DNA from: Tigriopus japonicus
Lineage: Eukaryota; Arthropoda; Copepoda; Harpacticoida; Harpacticidae
Length of the DNA stretch: 64,000 nucleotides
Direction: 5' to 3'
Assembly (NCBI GenBank): GCA_010645155.1
Contig: CM021320.1
Span: 4,277,590 to 4,341,589, forward strand
Shown: piece after piece, positions 38,401-47,455 of the stretch
Position numbering within the stretch: position 1 is the stretch's first letter
Layout of the letters: each line of letters begins with the position of its first letter
Program-made: the position numbers and the translations under genes
The notes under the pieces: generated by a model
Database searches by the model: none
What the model saw: the letters and a program-made list of their open reading frames with translations, nothing else
Told to the model about the DNA's origin: nothing

Positions 38401-40881
38401 ATCGTAGAGGTTTTACGTGCGCTCTGAGAGCACCTCCAAATCCAAGGGAATCCAGGCTAGTTCGAACAATGAAGCCCTCCTCTCTTCTTTATCGGGCTCC
38501 TTCATTGTTCAATTTGTTGCCCATTAGTCTTCGTCGGGAATATGTAGGAGCTGATCCTCTTATAGCATTTAAAACAGGATTAGACAAATTTTTAAATACT
38601 AATCCTGATCAACCCGCTATTCAAGGGTTGTATAGATCTGTAGCTCATTGGTAGACCCAATTTCATATAAATGTTGATTTTATATTTTTATCTTATGCAG
38701 TAACGTAAATCACTAACTTTCTATACAGGGAATCCAATCCCCTGTAGCGGTAATAAAAAGTCCGCTACCCATCAAAAAACAAGCCGTGACTACTGCGTGT
38801 AAAGTAATACCACAGGCCATACAACTCGGCAACCCCGGGATGCGAACCAAGGAATCTTGGAGTGTTGTGGATAGTTATTGTGGTACGGCTGCTTGCCGTA
38901 ACGCATCTTGTATAAAGAACTCTAATTTTACCATAATTCATGACCAGGGCCACCAGATACTAGTAAATTACATTTTACAATGTAAACACCTTTTGTGCAA
39001 AATGAAAAAATGGGGAAAAATTTAAAAAAAATCTGGGAAAATTGTTTGTTCCGCTGAAAATTTTCTGTAAAAAGATTGGTTTATCAGTCAAAATCAAAGT
39101 TAAGAAACAAGCTGACATTATGATTATTGCAAAATTACTATTAAGTTTATCTTTAGGGTAACTAGATACTTGTTAATTACAATTTACACTGTAATTATAA
39201 AAATTTGCGATTTTTATCCAAAAGGCTGGGAAAAGTGTTATTCCCTTCAGAATGAACTGGAAAAAGGGTGGCAAAATCAAAGTCAGAAAGGAAGCAGAGA
39301 GGCTTGATTAAAGTTGTAACAGTAACTTTTTACTTCATCAGTTATTCCAAGCTATAAAGTAAGATTTACAAGAGATGGGAGTAAAAGCAAAGGTCAGTTT
39401 CTACTGCAATTAATGAGAAAAGTGCCAATAAAATTGTCAAAAAAATCCGATTTAGTTACATTATTTCTCAAAATCAATTTAAAAAATACTACATTTTCAG
39501 GCAAAATATTTTACCAAAATTTGGTGACCCTGTTCATATCTTTTAATTCTGTTCAAGTCTGAGTCTGTCCCTTGATCGGAAACGTTACTTTATCAAGTTG
39601 CATTTCAAAGAAGCTTGCATATTCAAATTTTAGAAGCACATCTTTAGTATTCATGACCACTCATTTTTTCTTTTCAGGGGCGGCAGCCATTGGCAATCGA
39701 ATGTCAGCTCAGCCGTTGAATTGTGAGTTCAGCAACCCAAAAATCCGGAGCTTCACCGGATGCATCTGGCTGATGACTTACTCTTTCGGTCAATGTTCCA
39801 TGTATCTTTTGGGGGCGTTTCTGCCTTGGCGTTGGGCACTTGGGATTACCCTCATTCCGTTGATTCTCTCCACATTTGGTTTATTTGTCATGCATGAAAG
39901 TCCGGTTTGGCTTCTGAGTCAAGGCCAATTGGAGAAGGCCGAATTGTCATTGAAATTTTATGACCGAACCGAAAGTGAAGCCATTGAAGAAATCAAGTCC
40001 ATCCGCGAAGTCATGACAGTGGAGGAATACGAAACAAGGGCATTACCATTGATGGACAGATTGCGATTGAAAGTGGCCATGATGAAAGAACCCACCTTTG
40101 TCAAGCCTTGTCTGTATTTGATCGTGGTTTTAGTGACGATGGAATGGAGCTCTTTCCCTTTCATTTCCAGCTACCTGGTCTCTATTTTCAAGGCAAGGCT
40201 TTTTCCGATTTCTCTATATTTAAAGGTGTTAAACTTCCGGTTCTGCTAGGCCAATAGTTGGTACTGTCTAGGTGTTCCTATAGATTTTGATGGTTTGTTC
40301 ATTTGTTACAGGCCACAAAAGCTCCATTTGATCCTTACGTCATGTCCATTTTTGCAACCTCGTCAAGATTTGCGGCTTCTTTAGCGAGTGGAGCCATTCT
40401 GCCCAAGTTTCCACGAAGAACAATTTTTCTCACGTCAGCAATAATACTTCTAGTATGCCTAAGTACCCTTGGAGTTTACGCATTTCTCCAGATTCATGAT
40501 ATCTGGTCCGAGTACTTACAATATCTTTCCTGGCTTCCATTGATGAACATCATTGTTATATATCTATCATCTTCCATCGGTTACATGAATATCAATTTAC
40601 TTCTCATCGGAGAGATTTTGCCCGCTGAATCCAAAAGCTTGGGAAATGCCATTGTGACGTTTTGTCAATTTGTGGCCTCATTTTCAATGGTGAAGAGTGT
40701 GCCTTTTCTGCTGGAAACATTGGGAATATACGGAGTATTTTGGTTGTTTTCTGGTGTGGTAAGCTTTGTGTTTGTGTTCGCATCTCTCTTCATGCCTGAA
40801 ACACACGAGTTGTCTTTAGAAGAAATTCAGAAGAATTATGGAAGATCAAGTTCAGAAAAAGACCAAAATGAACGGGTTTGA
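32404..40881 (+). CDS. MFS sugar transporter, trehalose-transporter (Tret1)-like; first exon not found
   Basis: Four exons join in phase: 32404-32539, 33532-33705, 39678-40192, 40312-40881, giving 464 residues to the stop. The family moves sugars across the plasma membrane by facilitated diffusion. Visible family marks are the N-terminal TPEETSWI, the loop 2-3 GHIAHKFGLKG, the helix-4 GRFILGGAAAIGNRM, HESPVWLLSQ after helix 6 (family PESPRWL), and the closing MPETHELSLEEIQ (family PETKG-SLEEI). The loop motifs have lost some of the usual Arg/Asp residues. Family length is about 470-500, so one short upstream exon with the start codon is missing; the first exon here begins after a good acceptor (TTTTCATCGCAG). 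The last intron seems to start with GC (AAG|GCAAGG), not GT. The 6-kb second intron is packed with transposons. Confidence 0.85.
32873..33121. mobile_element. hAT-type MITE, 249 bp, intact
   Basis: Terminal repeats CAGGGGTCGGCAACCA and TGGTTGCCGACCCCTG are perfect inverses. The direct repeat TGTTAGAC (32865-32872 and 33122-33129) is an 8-bp target duplication. The interior is rich in GTGGGCCC. It sits in the first visible intron of the sugar transporter gene. An older copy is at 25150-25395. Confidence 0.92.
33932..34811. repeat. Long foldback repeat (about 290-bp arms) in an intron
   Basis: The left arm, about 33932-34225, is the reverse complement of about 34510-34811 with scattered mismatches. 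Matching blocks include CTAGATTAAAAGTTA, CCTAAAAACCTAT, CAAATTCCCAAG and GATTTTTGATGTCACAA. The centre, about 285 bp, is unique. Transcribed within the transporter pre-mRNA it could form a long hairpin. No coding capacity is seen. It is probably a foldback or MITE-type element. Confidence 0.85.
34813..35453. mobile_element. hAT-like element end with AATTAC repeats, truncated at the gap
   Basis: It begins CAGGGATGGGGAGTACTTG, a typical hAT-style start, followed by many direct and inverted copies of AATTAC. The same TAATTGTAATTGACATG style recurs just before the gap at 35454, which may be the other end. No target duplication can be checked because the right border falls in the gap. Confidence 0.45.
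35454..35499. other. Assembly gap of 46 N
   Basis: Forty-six undetermined bases lie between an AATTAC-rich element and the 3' tail of a LINE. The position suggests an unresolved repeat junction. Confidence 0.99.
35500..37180 (-). mobile_element. 5'-truncated, broken non-LTR retrotransposon (LINE family A)
   Basis: Read on the minus strand, it carries a reverse transcriptase of the CR1/Jockey type: NYRPISLTSSVAKVFEKI, FAKAFDKVDHGLLL, VPQGSILGPLLFILF and the catalytic YADD. A thumb and C-terminal part follows (KDLGV-like MRDLGVVVQDD, LEYASPIWAP, and SLFNLLPINLRR near the end). The endonuclease part is missing. The frame is interrupted by a stop near 36900, another near 36490, and a small foldback repeat at 36251-36354, so the copy is dead. 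The 3' tail runs into the gap. It lies inside the sugar transporter intron, antisense to that gene. Confidence 0.85.
36251..36354. repeat. Short palindromic MITE copy 1, inside LINE A
   Basis: The arms TAGTTTTTTAGACCCAAAAG and (reverse complement) TAGTTTTTTAGGCGCAAAAG, with GATCTTGAGATC inside, make a nearly complete palindrome of about 100 bp. The same sequence recurs at 41775-41876. It separates two parts of the LINE frame, so it probably inserted into this copy. Confidence 0.7.
37185..37962 (-). mobile_element. 3' end of a second LINE (family B), pseudogenic
   Basis: Minus-strand frames at 37962-37720 (LMVKLYKSYVRPILENLCPV, VESVQRRFTKQVKGLRTLSY) and 37680-37414 (FSFVVRVISPWNAVPIEI) match the C-terminal part of a CR1-like reverse transcriptase protein. 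They are separated by a break near 37700. A 3' untranslated part follows, ending in CAAATA repeats near 37195, a usual LINE tail. LINE A begins right there, so A may have inserted at B's tail. Confidence 0.75.
38385..38765 (+). mobile_element. 3' fragment of LINE A, plus strand
   Basis: The frame SSLLYRAPSLFNLLPISLRR (about 38476-38535) with FLNTNPDQPAIQGLYRS matches the end of the LINE A copy at 35.5 kb. The matching 3' untranslated part ends near ACAGGGAATCC and TAATAAAAAGTCC. It is severely 5'-truncated and has no function left. Confidence 0.8.
38766..38960 (-). mobile_element. tRNA-derived SINE, copy 1
   Basis: On the minus strand the internal promoter B box GGTTCGCATCC is followed by CGGGGTTGCCGAGTTGTATGG, then TGGTATTA, TTT and GCAGTAGT. 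The copy at 45.4 kb shares TATC-A-AACACTC before the B box and GGCC-TGGTATTA after it. The A box region (GGCAAGCAGCCGTACC) is degraded. It is not a tRNA gene: no cloverleaf can be closed. Confidence 0.6.
39677..39678 (+). other. Splice acceptor after the transposon-filled 6-kb intron
   Basis: CATTTTTTCTTTTCAG precedes the codon for GAAAIGNRM and restores the frame left at 33705, so the transporter exons on either side of the inserted repeats still join. Confidence 0.8.
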
Positions 40882-40904
40882 AAGTTAAAAAGAAATAGTT
40901 TTTC

Positions 40905-40910
40905 AATAAA
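40905..40910 (+). promoter_or_regulatory. Poly(A) signal of the sugar transporter
   Basis: AATAAA 24 bases after the stop codon at 40881. Confidence 0.75.
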
Positions 40911-42766
40911 ACAAATCCAACAACCAATGCATTGGTTTCTGTGTGTTTTACTTATTGAAGTTTTTCCCTATGTGGTTAAATTTTTGAGCTTTTGTCGTTT
41001 AGTTTCGAGCTACCCCACCGGTTAGTAATAAAATCCTTCAAAAATGATACGGCATTCAAGTAGAGAAAAAAATCTGGTAAAATCTCTTTTTGTTAAAAAA
41101 TGGAAAAGGTTGTTCTCGCCTGAAGCCTCTAAGGCCACAGATATAGAGAGATACGACATGTTCGCTGTTGTACTTTGTTCTACTGAGTGAAGCATTTTTC
41201 TTTGTGCAACCTTGATTGACAATGTACACACGAAGGAGTTGAAGTACATAACAATAAAAATAACTTGATTGAAATGAAAGACTCTAAATCGAATACATTT
41301 ACTTTTAGGCATTTTTCCGAATCTTGAGCTAATTCGAGGAATCAAAACCTAAGCATTGTTCCAGGTTATACCACTTTTGCATTTTCGACATATATGGACA
41401 AATAATGTTTGGCAAGTTCAAAATTCAAACAGCCTTTAGTCAAGTATCTGTGTTAATTGTTCTCTAAAATAGAAAGTATGTCACATCTATGAACATCTAT
41501 GTCTTAGGCCACCTTTCAGGATTACCTTGGTTCATAAAAAGCCCTTCTGGAGTGAGGCTTTTGGCAACATGAGCTCCAAACTTTCAAAAGAGTTTGCGTT
41601 TGATTGTGCTTTCGAAGTCTGAACAGAACTCTAAAGCGATGAACTGAGGAAGGCTGTTCACACGCGATTTTACTGTCCGGCTAACAATCTCACTCTTACG
41701 TATGTCCTCGGTCAGGTTCGCCCATTTTAGCTCTTAAAACAGTGATTATTGTGTGCAAATTAAAACCACAAGCCATAGGCTAGTTTTTTAGACGCAATAG
41801 ATCAATCTCAAGATCGTACTAAAGTACTATAAGTCCGATCTTGAGATCGATCTCTGCGTCTAAAAAAATAGCCTCTGCTCCCTGCCTTGGGAAACCCAAC
41901 GATGTCAATGTGACGTTGTGGGAGCCTAGAAACTGGAAGAATTCTATTTCAGCCTGGGTGTAAGCCAAAGGTTCTTCTTCGACATTTGGGAGATGCTTGG
42001 CTTGTAGAGGGTTTACGTGAGCGTAAAGACGACCTAATCGTACAAATGTGCACAATGAACGCCTCAAGCCAACGGCCACAAGCACACAGAGTATAACGTC
42101 ATATTTAGAGCTCAGAAAAAAAAGTCATTCAAGGGACAGAAAATTTTCTTTTTCATTTTTCATTATTAGGATGATAAGATCCCAATTTAACTATTTTCCA
42201 TCGTAATTATTTGTTTTTCTATAAATTTCTGTTCAGAGAGACGGTCTTTTTTCATTTATATCTGTTATTTTTTGGTAGAAGTATTAAAATTTGATGGTCA
42301 AATAGTCAAAACAAAAAGCTGTTCAGTGAGAATACTTGTGATTCATTGACAAAGACAGTTTTTGAAACAGATTTTAACAATTGCATATACTTAAACTCCA
42401 TTCAAAAGATCCATTTGGGAAAGGTAGGGAAAAATTCATGATTCCTACAAGTATTTGTCAAGATTACACTTCACACATTTAAAGGTTTTGTTTTTTTTCG
42501 ATGAAGGTAAAGAAAAATCTCGTAACTAAGTGTTTTCATGTGAAAATAAAAGCAAAAACGCAAAAATATGTAAGGTTACTCGAATTTTTTTTGATCACCG
42601 TTACTATGAAAAGCATTTTTTCAGCTTTTATCACCGCTTTTATCAACCCAAACAAAGTTATTTTGGCTCTAATGCGTAACATTTTTCGAGAAGAAAAACA
42701 CAACTTCCATTCACCGAACAAACAACGCAAGTGAACGTCACTCAGTGTAGAAACGCTCAAATCACA
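40911..42766. other. Intergenic between transporter and first P450
   Basis: No firm gene. A minus-strand frame at 41819-42085 runs into the palindromic repeat at 41775-41876 and has no recognisable domain. The 300 bases before the P450 start are AT-rich and presumably hold its promoter. Confidence 0.45.
41775..41876. repeat. Short palindromic MITE copy 2
   Basis: Arms TAGTTTTTTAGACGCA and (reverse complement) TATTTTTTTAGACGCA, with ATCTCAAGATCG and CGATCTTGAGAT inside. It is about 100 bp and clearly homologous to 36251-36354. Confidence 0.75.
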
Positions 42767-44353
42767 ATGATCTTTGAATTAGTCATTGGTGTGTTGTGTG
42801 TCTTTGGTTATTTTTACATTAAACTGAAATTCAAGTGGACATTTTGGAAAGACCATAATGTATCGCATCCTCAACCAGAATTTCCTTTTGGATCTTCACC
42901 TATGTTTGGATGGAATTCATTCACACAAAAATATAACATGAATGAATTGGCCAAAAATCAAGCCATTGCCCTTGGGTTTCCCAAATTCTATGGAAACTAC
43001 ATATTTGGGACACCAAATTTGATCGTCTGTGACCCAGAAATGGCCAAACATATTTTAGTCAAAGACTTCGACCATTTTGTTGACCGTCAAGGAGAGACTT
43101 TTACTAAGTTATTAGAAGGTGGACATTTTGTGGACCAGTTGTGGATCAACCAGATGACAGCTTTACGGGGAGACAAATGGAAGAGCACTCGTGCCACTTT
43201 TACACCCATTTTTACTGCTGGGAAACTTAAAGGCATGATCAAATTTATACACGAGGTCACCAATGATCTCGTCAAAAGTGTTGGTGAAGAAGCCAAAACT
43301 GGGAAACCATTTGAATTGAAAGAGAAGTTCGGCAAATTCAGCATGGACACCATTGCCACTTGTGCCTTTGGCGTGAATGCCAAGTCTTTTGAGGATGAAA
43401 GCTCAATTTTTGCCAAGAATGCAAAAGCCATGTTTCGCAGCTCCGGCGAAGAGATTTTGAAGTTCATCATTGCCATGATTCCTGGAGGCAAAGTAGTTCT
43501 GAAACTGCTCGACATACCAATCAACAAAAAATATATTACATTGTTCTTTTACAACGTTATCAGAAACACCATTATGCATCGAATGGAGACCAAAACCAGG
43601 AGGAATGACCTTATTGACCTGATGATTGACGCCATGAAAGCTGAAAATTGCAATAAAGATGACACTGAAGATTCCGAATTAGATCACGATCTACGTTTTA
43701 AGCAAACGGATGAAGTTACAATGGTTGCCACGGCTTTGGTGATTCTGGTTGCCGGATACGATACCACTTCCCAAACAATGGCAATTACGAGTTACTTCAT
43801 GGCCAGAAATCCGGATATCCAAGAAAAACTATATCAAGAGATCATGGAATGTGTGGGTGAAATGAAAGACGAAAAAGGTCATCCAGACTACAATCAAATT
43901 CAGAGCCTTCCCTACCTGGATATGGTTCTGCACGAGACTTTACGATTCAACCCACTGCTTGGACTTATTGGCAGGGCTTGCACCAAAAATTATAATATAC
44001 CTGATACAAATATTGTATTGATGAAAGGAAACGAGGTTCATATCAATGCAATGGCCATTCATCATAATCCCGATATCTACCCCAATCCGGAAGAGTACGA
44101 CCCTGAACGGTTTACTAAGGAAGCTAAGGCTAATCGGCATCCCTATGCTTTTCTTGGCTTTGGTCAAGGCCCTAGAAATTGTATTGGCATGAGGTTTGCT
44201 CTTTTGGAGGCCAAATTGGGATTATTTGCAGTATTGAGGAAGTATAAATTTGTGTCCACTCCTGAAACTGAGGAAAAATTAACTCTTGATCCAAAAGCAT
44301 TTCTTTCTGTACCTAAAGAACCCTTGATTGTTAAAGCTGTGGAGAGGTCATGA
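42767..44353 (+). CDS. Cytochrome P450, CYP3-clan-like, copy 1
   Basis: This is a microsomal monooxygenase of 528 residues encoded without introns. An N-terminal membrane anchor (MIFELVIGVLCVFGYFYI) is followed by a Pro-rich hinge region (HPQPEFPFGSSP), the C-helix segment GDKWKSTRATFTP, the I-helix oxygen-activation motif AGYDTTSQT, the K-helix HETLRFNP with ExxR, and the haem loop FGQGPRNCIGMR with Cys472 as axial ligand. Insect and crustacean CYP3-clan enzymes with this pattern oxidise lipophilic xenobiotics and some endogenous lipids; the substrate here is unknown. The start is the ATG of MIFEL because the other three copies begin the same way. The acidic linker before the I helix is shorter than in copies 2-4. 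All catalytic residues are present, so it is probably functional. Confidence 0.92.
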   Translation: MIFELVIGVLCVFGYFYIKLKFKWTFWKDHNVSHPQPEFPFGSSPMFGWNSFTQKYNMNELAKNQAIALGFPKFYGNYIFGTPNLIVCDPEMAKHILVKDFDHFVDRQGETFTKLLEGGHFVDQLWINQMTALRGDKWKSTRATFTPIFTAGKLKGMIKFIHEVTNDLVKSVGEEAKTGKPFELKEKFGKFSMDTIATCAFGVNAKSFEDESSIFAKNAKAMFRSSGEEILKFIIAMIPGGKVVLKLLDIPINKKYITLFFYNVIRNTIMHRMETKTRRNDLIDLMIDAMKAENCNKDDTEDSELDHDLRFKQTDEVTMVATALVILVAGYDTTSQTMAITSYFMARNPDIQEKLYQEIMECVGEMKDEKGHPDYNQIQSLPYLDMVLHETLRFNPLLGLIGRACTKNYNIPDTNIVLMKGNEVHINAMAIHHNPDIYPNPEEYDPERFTKEAKANRHPYAFLGFGQGPRNCIGMRFALLEAKLGLFAVLRKYKFVSTPETEEKLTLDPKAFLSVPKEPLIVKAVERS

Positions 44354-44391
44354 AAAGATCAAAAGCAAATAGCTGCAATTCAACACAACCA

Positions 44392-44397
44392 AATAAA
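44392..44397 (+). promoter_or_regulatory. Poly(A) signal of P450 copy 1
   Basis: AATAAA 38 bases after the stop codon. Confidence 0.7.
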
Positions 44398-45399
44398 TCG
44401 TGGTTAGTTGACAATCAACCGATGTGAATTAAGGTGATCAAGACATGGAGGAGTACGAGGAGAGTAGCTCGAAAATATATGAAACCTGTTTGCTATTTTG
44501 AAACATCAACTATTCATTGATTTTGAGAGATTTTTCCAATTCCTTTGTGCAATTTTGTGAGAATGTGGTTCTTTTTTTTCTTTTTTAGACTTTTTTTGTT
44601 GTTTTCAACTATTTCAGATTTTTCATGAACCTTAAGAAAAAGTTCAAATTTCCTTAACATTTAAAAAATGCGAGTTTTTCCAAACTAATGATGCAAACAA
44701 TGATGATGAATAATGATGAAAACAAACCAATCGGTTTATGGGTGGAACCTAGGGATCTCGCTTTTTCTTTTTTATCAAATATTTTTTACTTAAACCATGA
44801 CTTCTGTATTTTAAATGAGTCCCTGAATAAATCATCAACATCATCATCAATGATTGCACTTTGGCCCATTCCTGTTAAAATATATGTCTGTGGGAACATA
44901 AAACAGTATTTTTATATTATTCACAACTTCAAAAAAAAAATTAAAGTGGGCACCAAGTGTTCAAAATATGCAACAAAATGATCATACGGTAATCTAACCA
45001 TTTTTCAGCTTTTTAACAACTATATTGTCTAAAATAGCTACTAAAACGTTAACTTTTTGTCGTGTTCAACAACTAAAAATCCGCTCCCTAATGATGAAAA
45101 GGGACGGGCGAAAAGTGCAAATGAACACATGTCTTTTATTGCCAAAATTCGCCTAACAACCAGTCCAAAACTGCAAGATAGTGAGTATTTCAATTGCAAA
45201 GGAACTCCAGAAAATTGCGAAAAACTTTGAAACCTTTTTGTCTTCTAATTTGATTTTGTTAATCAATTCTTCCTTAGTTAAACAATCATGGAGATTCTCA
45301 AGACATATTTCGCTTTTGTTGTTGAAAATGAATTTTCTTTAGTGCTAATTTAGCTTGATGAAATTGGCCAACCTACAGTACAGTTGGGAGAACGAAAGA
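44398..45399. other. AT-rich spacer
   Basis: No gene or named repeat. Short frames such as 44688-44981 show no domain. Confidence 0.45.
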
Positions 45400-45590
45400 C
45401 CTGACCATATGAGAATAAGTGGATATTCCCTCACATTGGCAGTCGAGTCGTAATGGAGGGGTTGAGCTCTCCCCATCTATCTATAACACTCTGCGTGTGT
45501 TGGTTCGAATCCCTAACTCTCTGAGATCTAGTGGCCCATGGTATTAATTTGCATGCAGAAGTGGCGGATTTAGTAGCTAAGCTAAAAGGG
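45400..45590 (+). mobile_element. tRNA-derived SINE, copy 2
   Basis: A perfect B box GGTTCGAATCC lies near 45500. An A-box-like stretch (TTGGCAGTCGAGTCGTAATGG) lies about 60 bases before it. The tail TAGTGGCCCATGGTATTA and GCAGAAGTGGCGG matches the copy at 38766-38960. The A-to-B spacing suits an RNA polymerase III promoter. Confidence 0.65.
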
Positions 45591-45737
45591 ATTTACTTTT
45601 TTAATTAATTTGTTGGACTTTTATTATTATTTTATTTATTAGTATTGGCCAACCACATCAATTACAGTTTCCGTTCCAAATGAGAAATCAAAATGAGGAA
45701 TCAATTCCTCAAATGAGGAATCTGTTACCGGTTTTAA

Positions 45738-45960
45738 TTGTGCTCTGAGAGCACCTCCAAATCCCAAGAAATCCAGGCTAGTTCGAAGTCCTCCTCTCTT
45801 CTTTATCGGGCTCCTTCATTGTTCAATCTTTTGCCCGTTAGTATTCGTCGGGTATATGTAGGAGCTGGTCCTCTAATAGGATTTAAAACAGGATTAGACA
45901 AATTTTTAAATACTATTCCTCATCAACCCACTATTCAAGGGTTGTATAGATCTGCACACA
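45738..45960 (+). mobile_element. 3' fragment of LINE A, plus strand
   Basis: SSLLYRAPSLFNLLPVSIRR and FLNTIPHQPTIQGLYRS match the LINE A C-terminus. It is joined tail to tail with the minus-strand piece that follows. Confidence 0.8.
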
Positions 45961-45967
45961 ATAAACA

Positions 45968-46721
45968 AAAATTGTGCGGAATTTTATTAAGTTTAAAGCC
46001 AAGACTAGACCCTCTCCAAGTCATCAACTAGACTTTTTGAGTCTTGACCACAACCCAATTGTGTGCCATCAGCATATGATGAAATACTGGTTTTTGCCCT
46101 AAATTTCTGGAGAGGAGCATTGAAGAGAATTAATAGGAGCGGACCTGAAACTGAACCTTGTGGAACACCTGACTTGACATCATACTTACTACTAATTGAT
46201 CCTTCAACCTTAACCATTTGCTTCCTTTCACTCGTGAAACTATCACTTCAATTCAGAACCCTACCCTGGATCCCCAAAAAAAACCTTGAGTTGATCGAGG
46301 AAAAGGGAAGATCTACCTTTTCAAGGGCCTTGGCCAAGTCAAGATACACTCCATCAATTGACTCGTGACTTTCAAGCCCGTCAATAATCTGTTCAATATG
46401 GTCAACTAGTTGGGTTACTTTACGATAATAAGCTCGAAACCCATGCTGTCCAGAAGGAATTATATCATGCCCAATCATTATGTATAATAATCATTATATA
46501 TTATATATCATTATATTATATCATATCCAAATACTCTACAAGCTTGGATTTTATGGTCTTTTGAAAAACTTTTGCAACATTGGAGCTCAGTGAAATTGGC
46601 CTGTAATTACTAGGGTCAGACCTATCTCCACTATTAAGAATTGGAACAACATGAGCTACCTTCAATGAGGAGGGAAGCTTACCCTGATCCAAGATGCGAC
46701 GCATCAAGTAGGAGAAAACGT
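45968..46721 (-). mobile_element. Reverse-transcriptase fragment of LINE A, minus strand, dead
   Basis: The minus strand encodes NYRPISLSSNVAKVFQKTIK, LDLAKALEKVDL, VPQGSVSGPLLLILF and SSYADGTQLG. The catalytic YADD is changed to YADG, the frame is shifted near 46260-46310, and an AT-rich palindromic insertion lies at about 46474-46525. It is related to the copy at 35.5-37.2 kb. Confidence 0.8.
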
Positions 46722-46952
46722 CTCTTTTTCGGAAAAAGGAACGAATTACAGTACTTTCGACATTTGTGATTTCGTTACATCGGACCAGGTTCAAACCCAA
46801 GAAATATTCGGAACATTTTAAAGCAAATTTAGTGAAGCAACAACAAAAAATACAGGTATTAATGGAACAAAACCAGTTATCAATCATCAAAAAATAGCAT
46901 CAATGACGATGAGCCATTTGCTATATACTATAAAACTTCAATTTCCAATTTA

Positions 46953-46957
46953 ATGAC
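46953..46957. repeat. Target-site duplication (ATGAC), left
   Basis: ATGAC before the left LTR is repeated at 51986-51990 after the right LTR. A 5-bp duplication is usual for Ty3/gypsy integration. Confidence 0.9.
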
Positions 46958-47113
46958 TGATGAGATATCAAGAGTACGTTTATTTCAATATGGAGTCGGA
47001 GAAGAAGTGGTTGGACAAAGAGGTAGAACTAGAATAACCGGTATTGGAAGAGGTAGGGAAAAAGTACGTTTAGGAAGGAGAAAGGTAGAGGGCGTTGAAG
47101 GGAATACTTATCA
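46958..47113 (-). repeat. 3' LTR of the gypsy-type element
   Basis: 156 bp, identical to the 5' LTR except for one A/T difference (GTTTATTTC against GTTTTTTTC on the plus strand). Confidence 0.95.
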
Positions 47114-47124
47114 TCTCCCCCCTA
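47114..47124 (-). promoter_or_regulatory. Polypurine tract of the gypsy-type element
   Basis: On the minus strand AGGGGGGAGA lies directly before the 3' LTR. This is the expected primer site for plus-strand DNA synthesis. Confidence 0.85.
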
Positions 47125-47158
47125 AAGATGGCAGCAGAAGACATTGAATTTATTAAGA

Positions 47159-47455
47159 TTAAAATTTGAATCGGACTGTCTTCTGAATGGAGCGAGTACT
47201 ACGACGAAGAAGGGGTTTGTTCGTGGGTCCAGGGTCGCCATTGGGATCGGAGGAACATCTTTCCATCTTAATTGCTCGAAGGTGTTTCCGATTTCGGATC
47301 GAGGTTCGGCCATCGATTTCGACGTCATAAGAACGGCCGTCTTTCCGAGCATGGATGATGAGACCCGAGCGATTCCATTTTTTGCTTCGGGGATCCTGAA
47401 TCAAAACAGTGTCGTGAGGTTGGAGCGGTTTGAGCTTTGTGGCGTGAGTGTCGAA
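47159..47455 (-). pseudogene. Integrase C-terminal tail separated by an in-frame UGA
   Basis: The minus-strand frame continues without a shift after the UGA at 47458-47456 for about 98 codons, reaching LIQDPRSKKWNRSG and YDVEIDGRTSIRNRKHLR. This resembles the C-terminal chromatin-binding part of gypsy integrases. The stop would remove this tail unless it is read through. It is most simply a single point mutation in an otherwise intact element. Confidence 0.75.

Noticed and set aside
41819..42085. Minus-strand frame of 88 codons
   Set aside because: Its 3' end is the palindromic MITE, and the remainder has no recognisable family, so it is not called as a gene.
45400..45590. tRNA gene suggested by GGTTCGAATCC
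   Set aside because: No acceptor stem or cloverleaf closes, and a second copy with the same non-tRNA tail shows it is a SINE.
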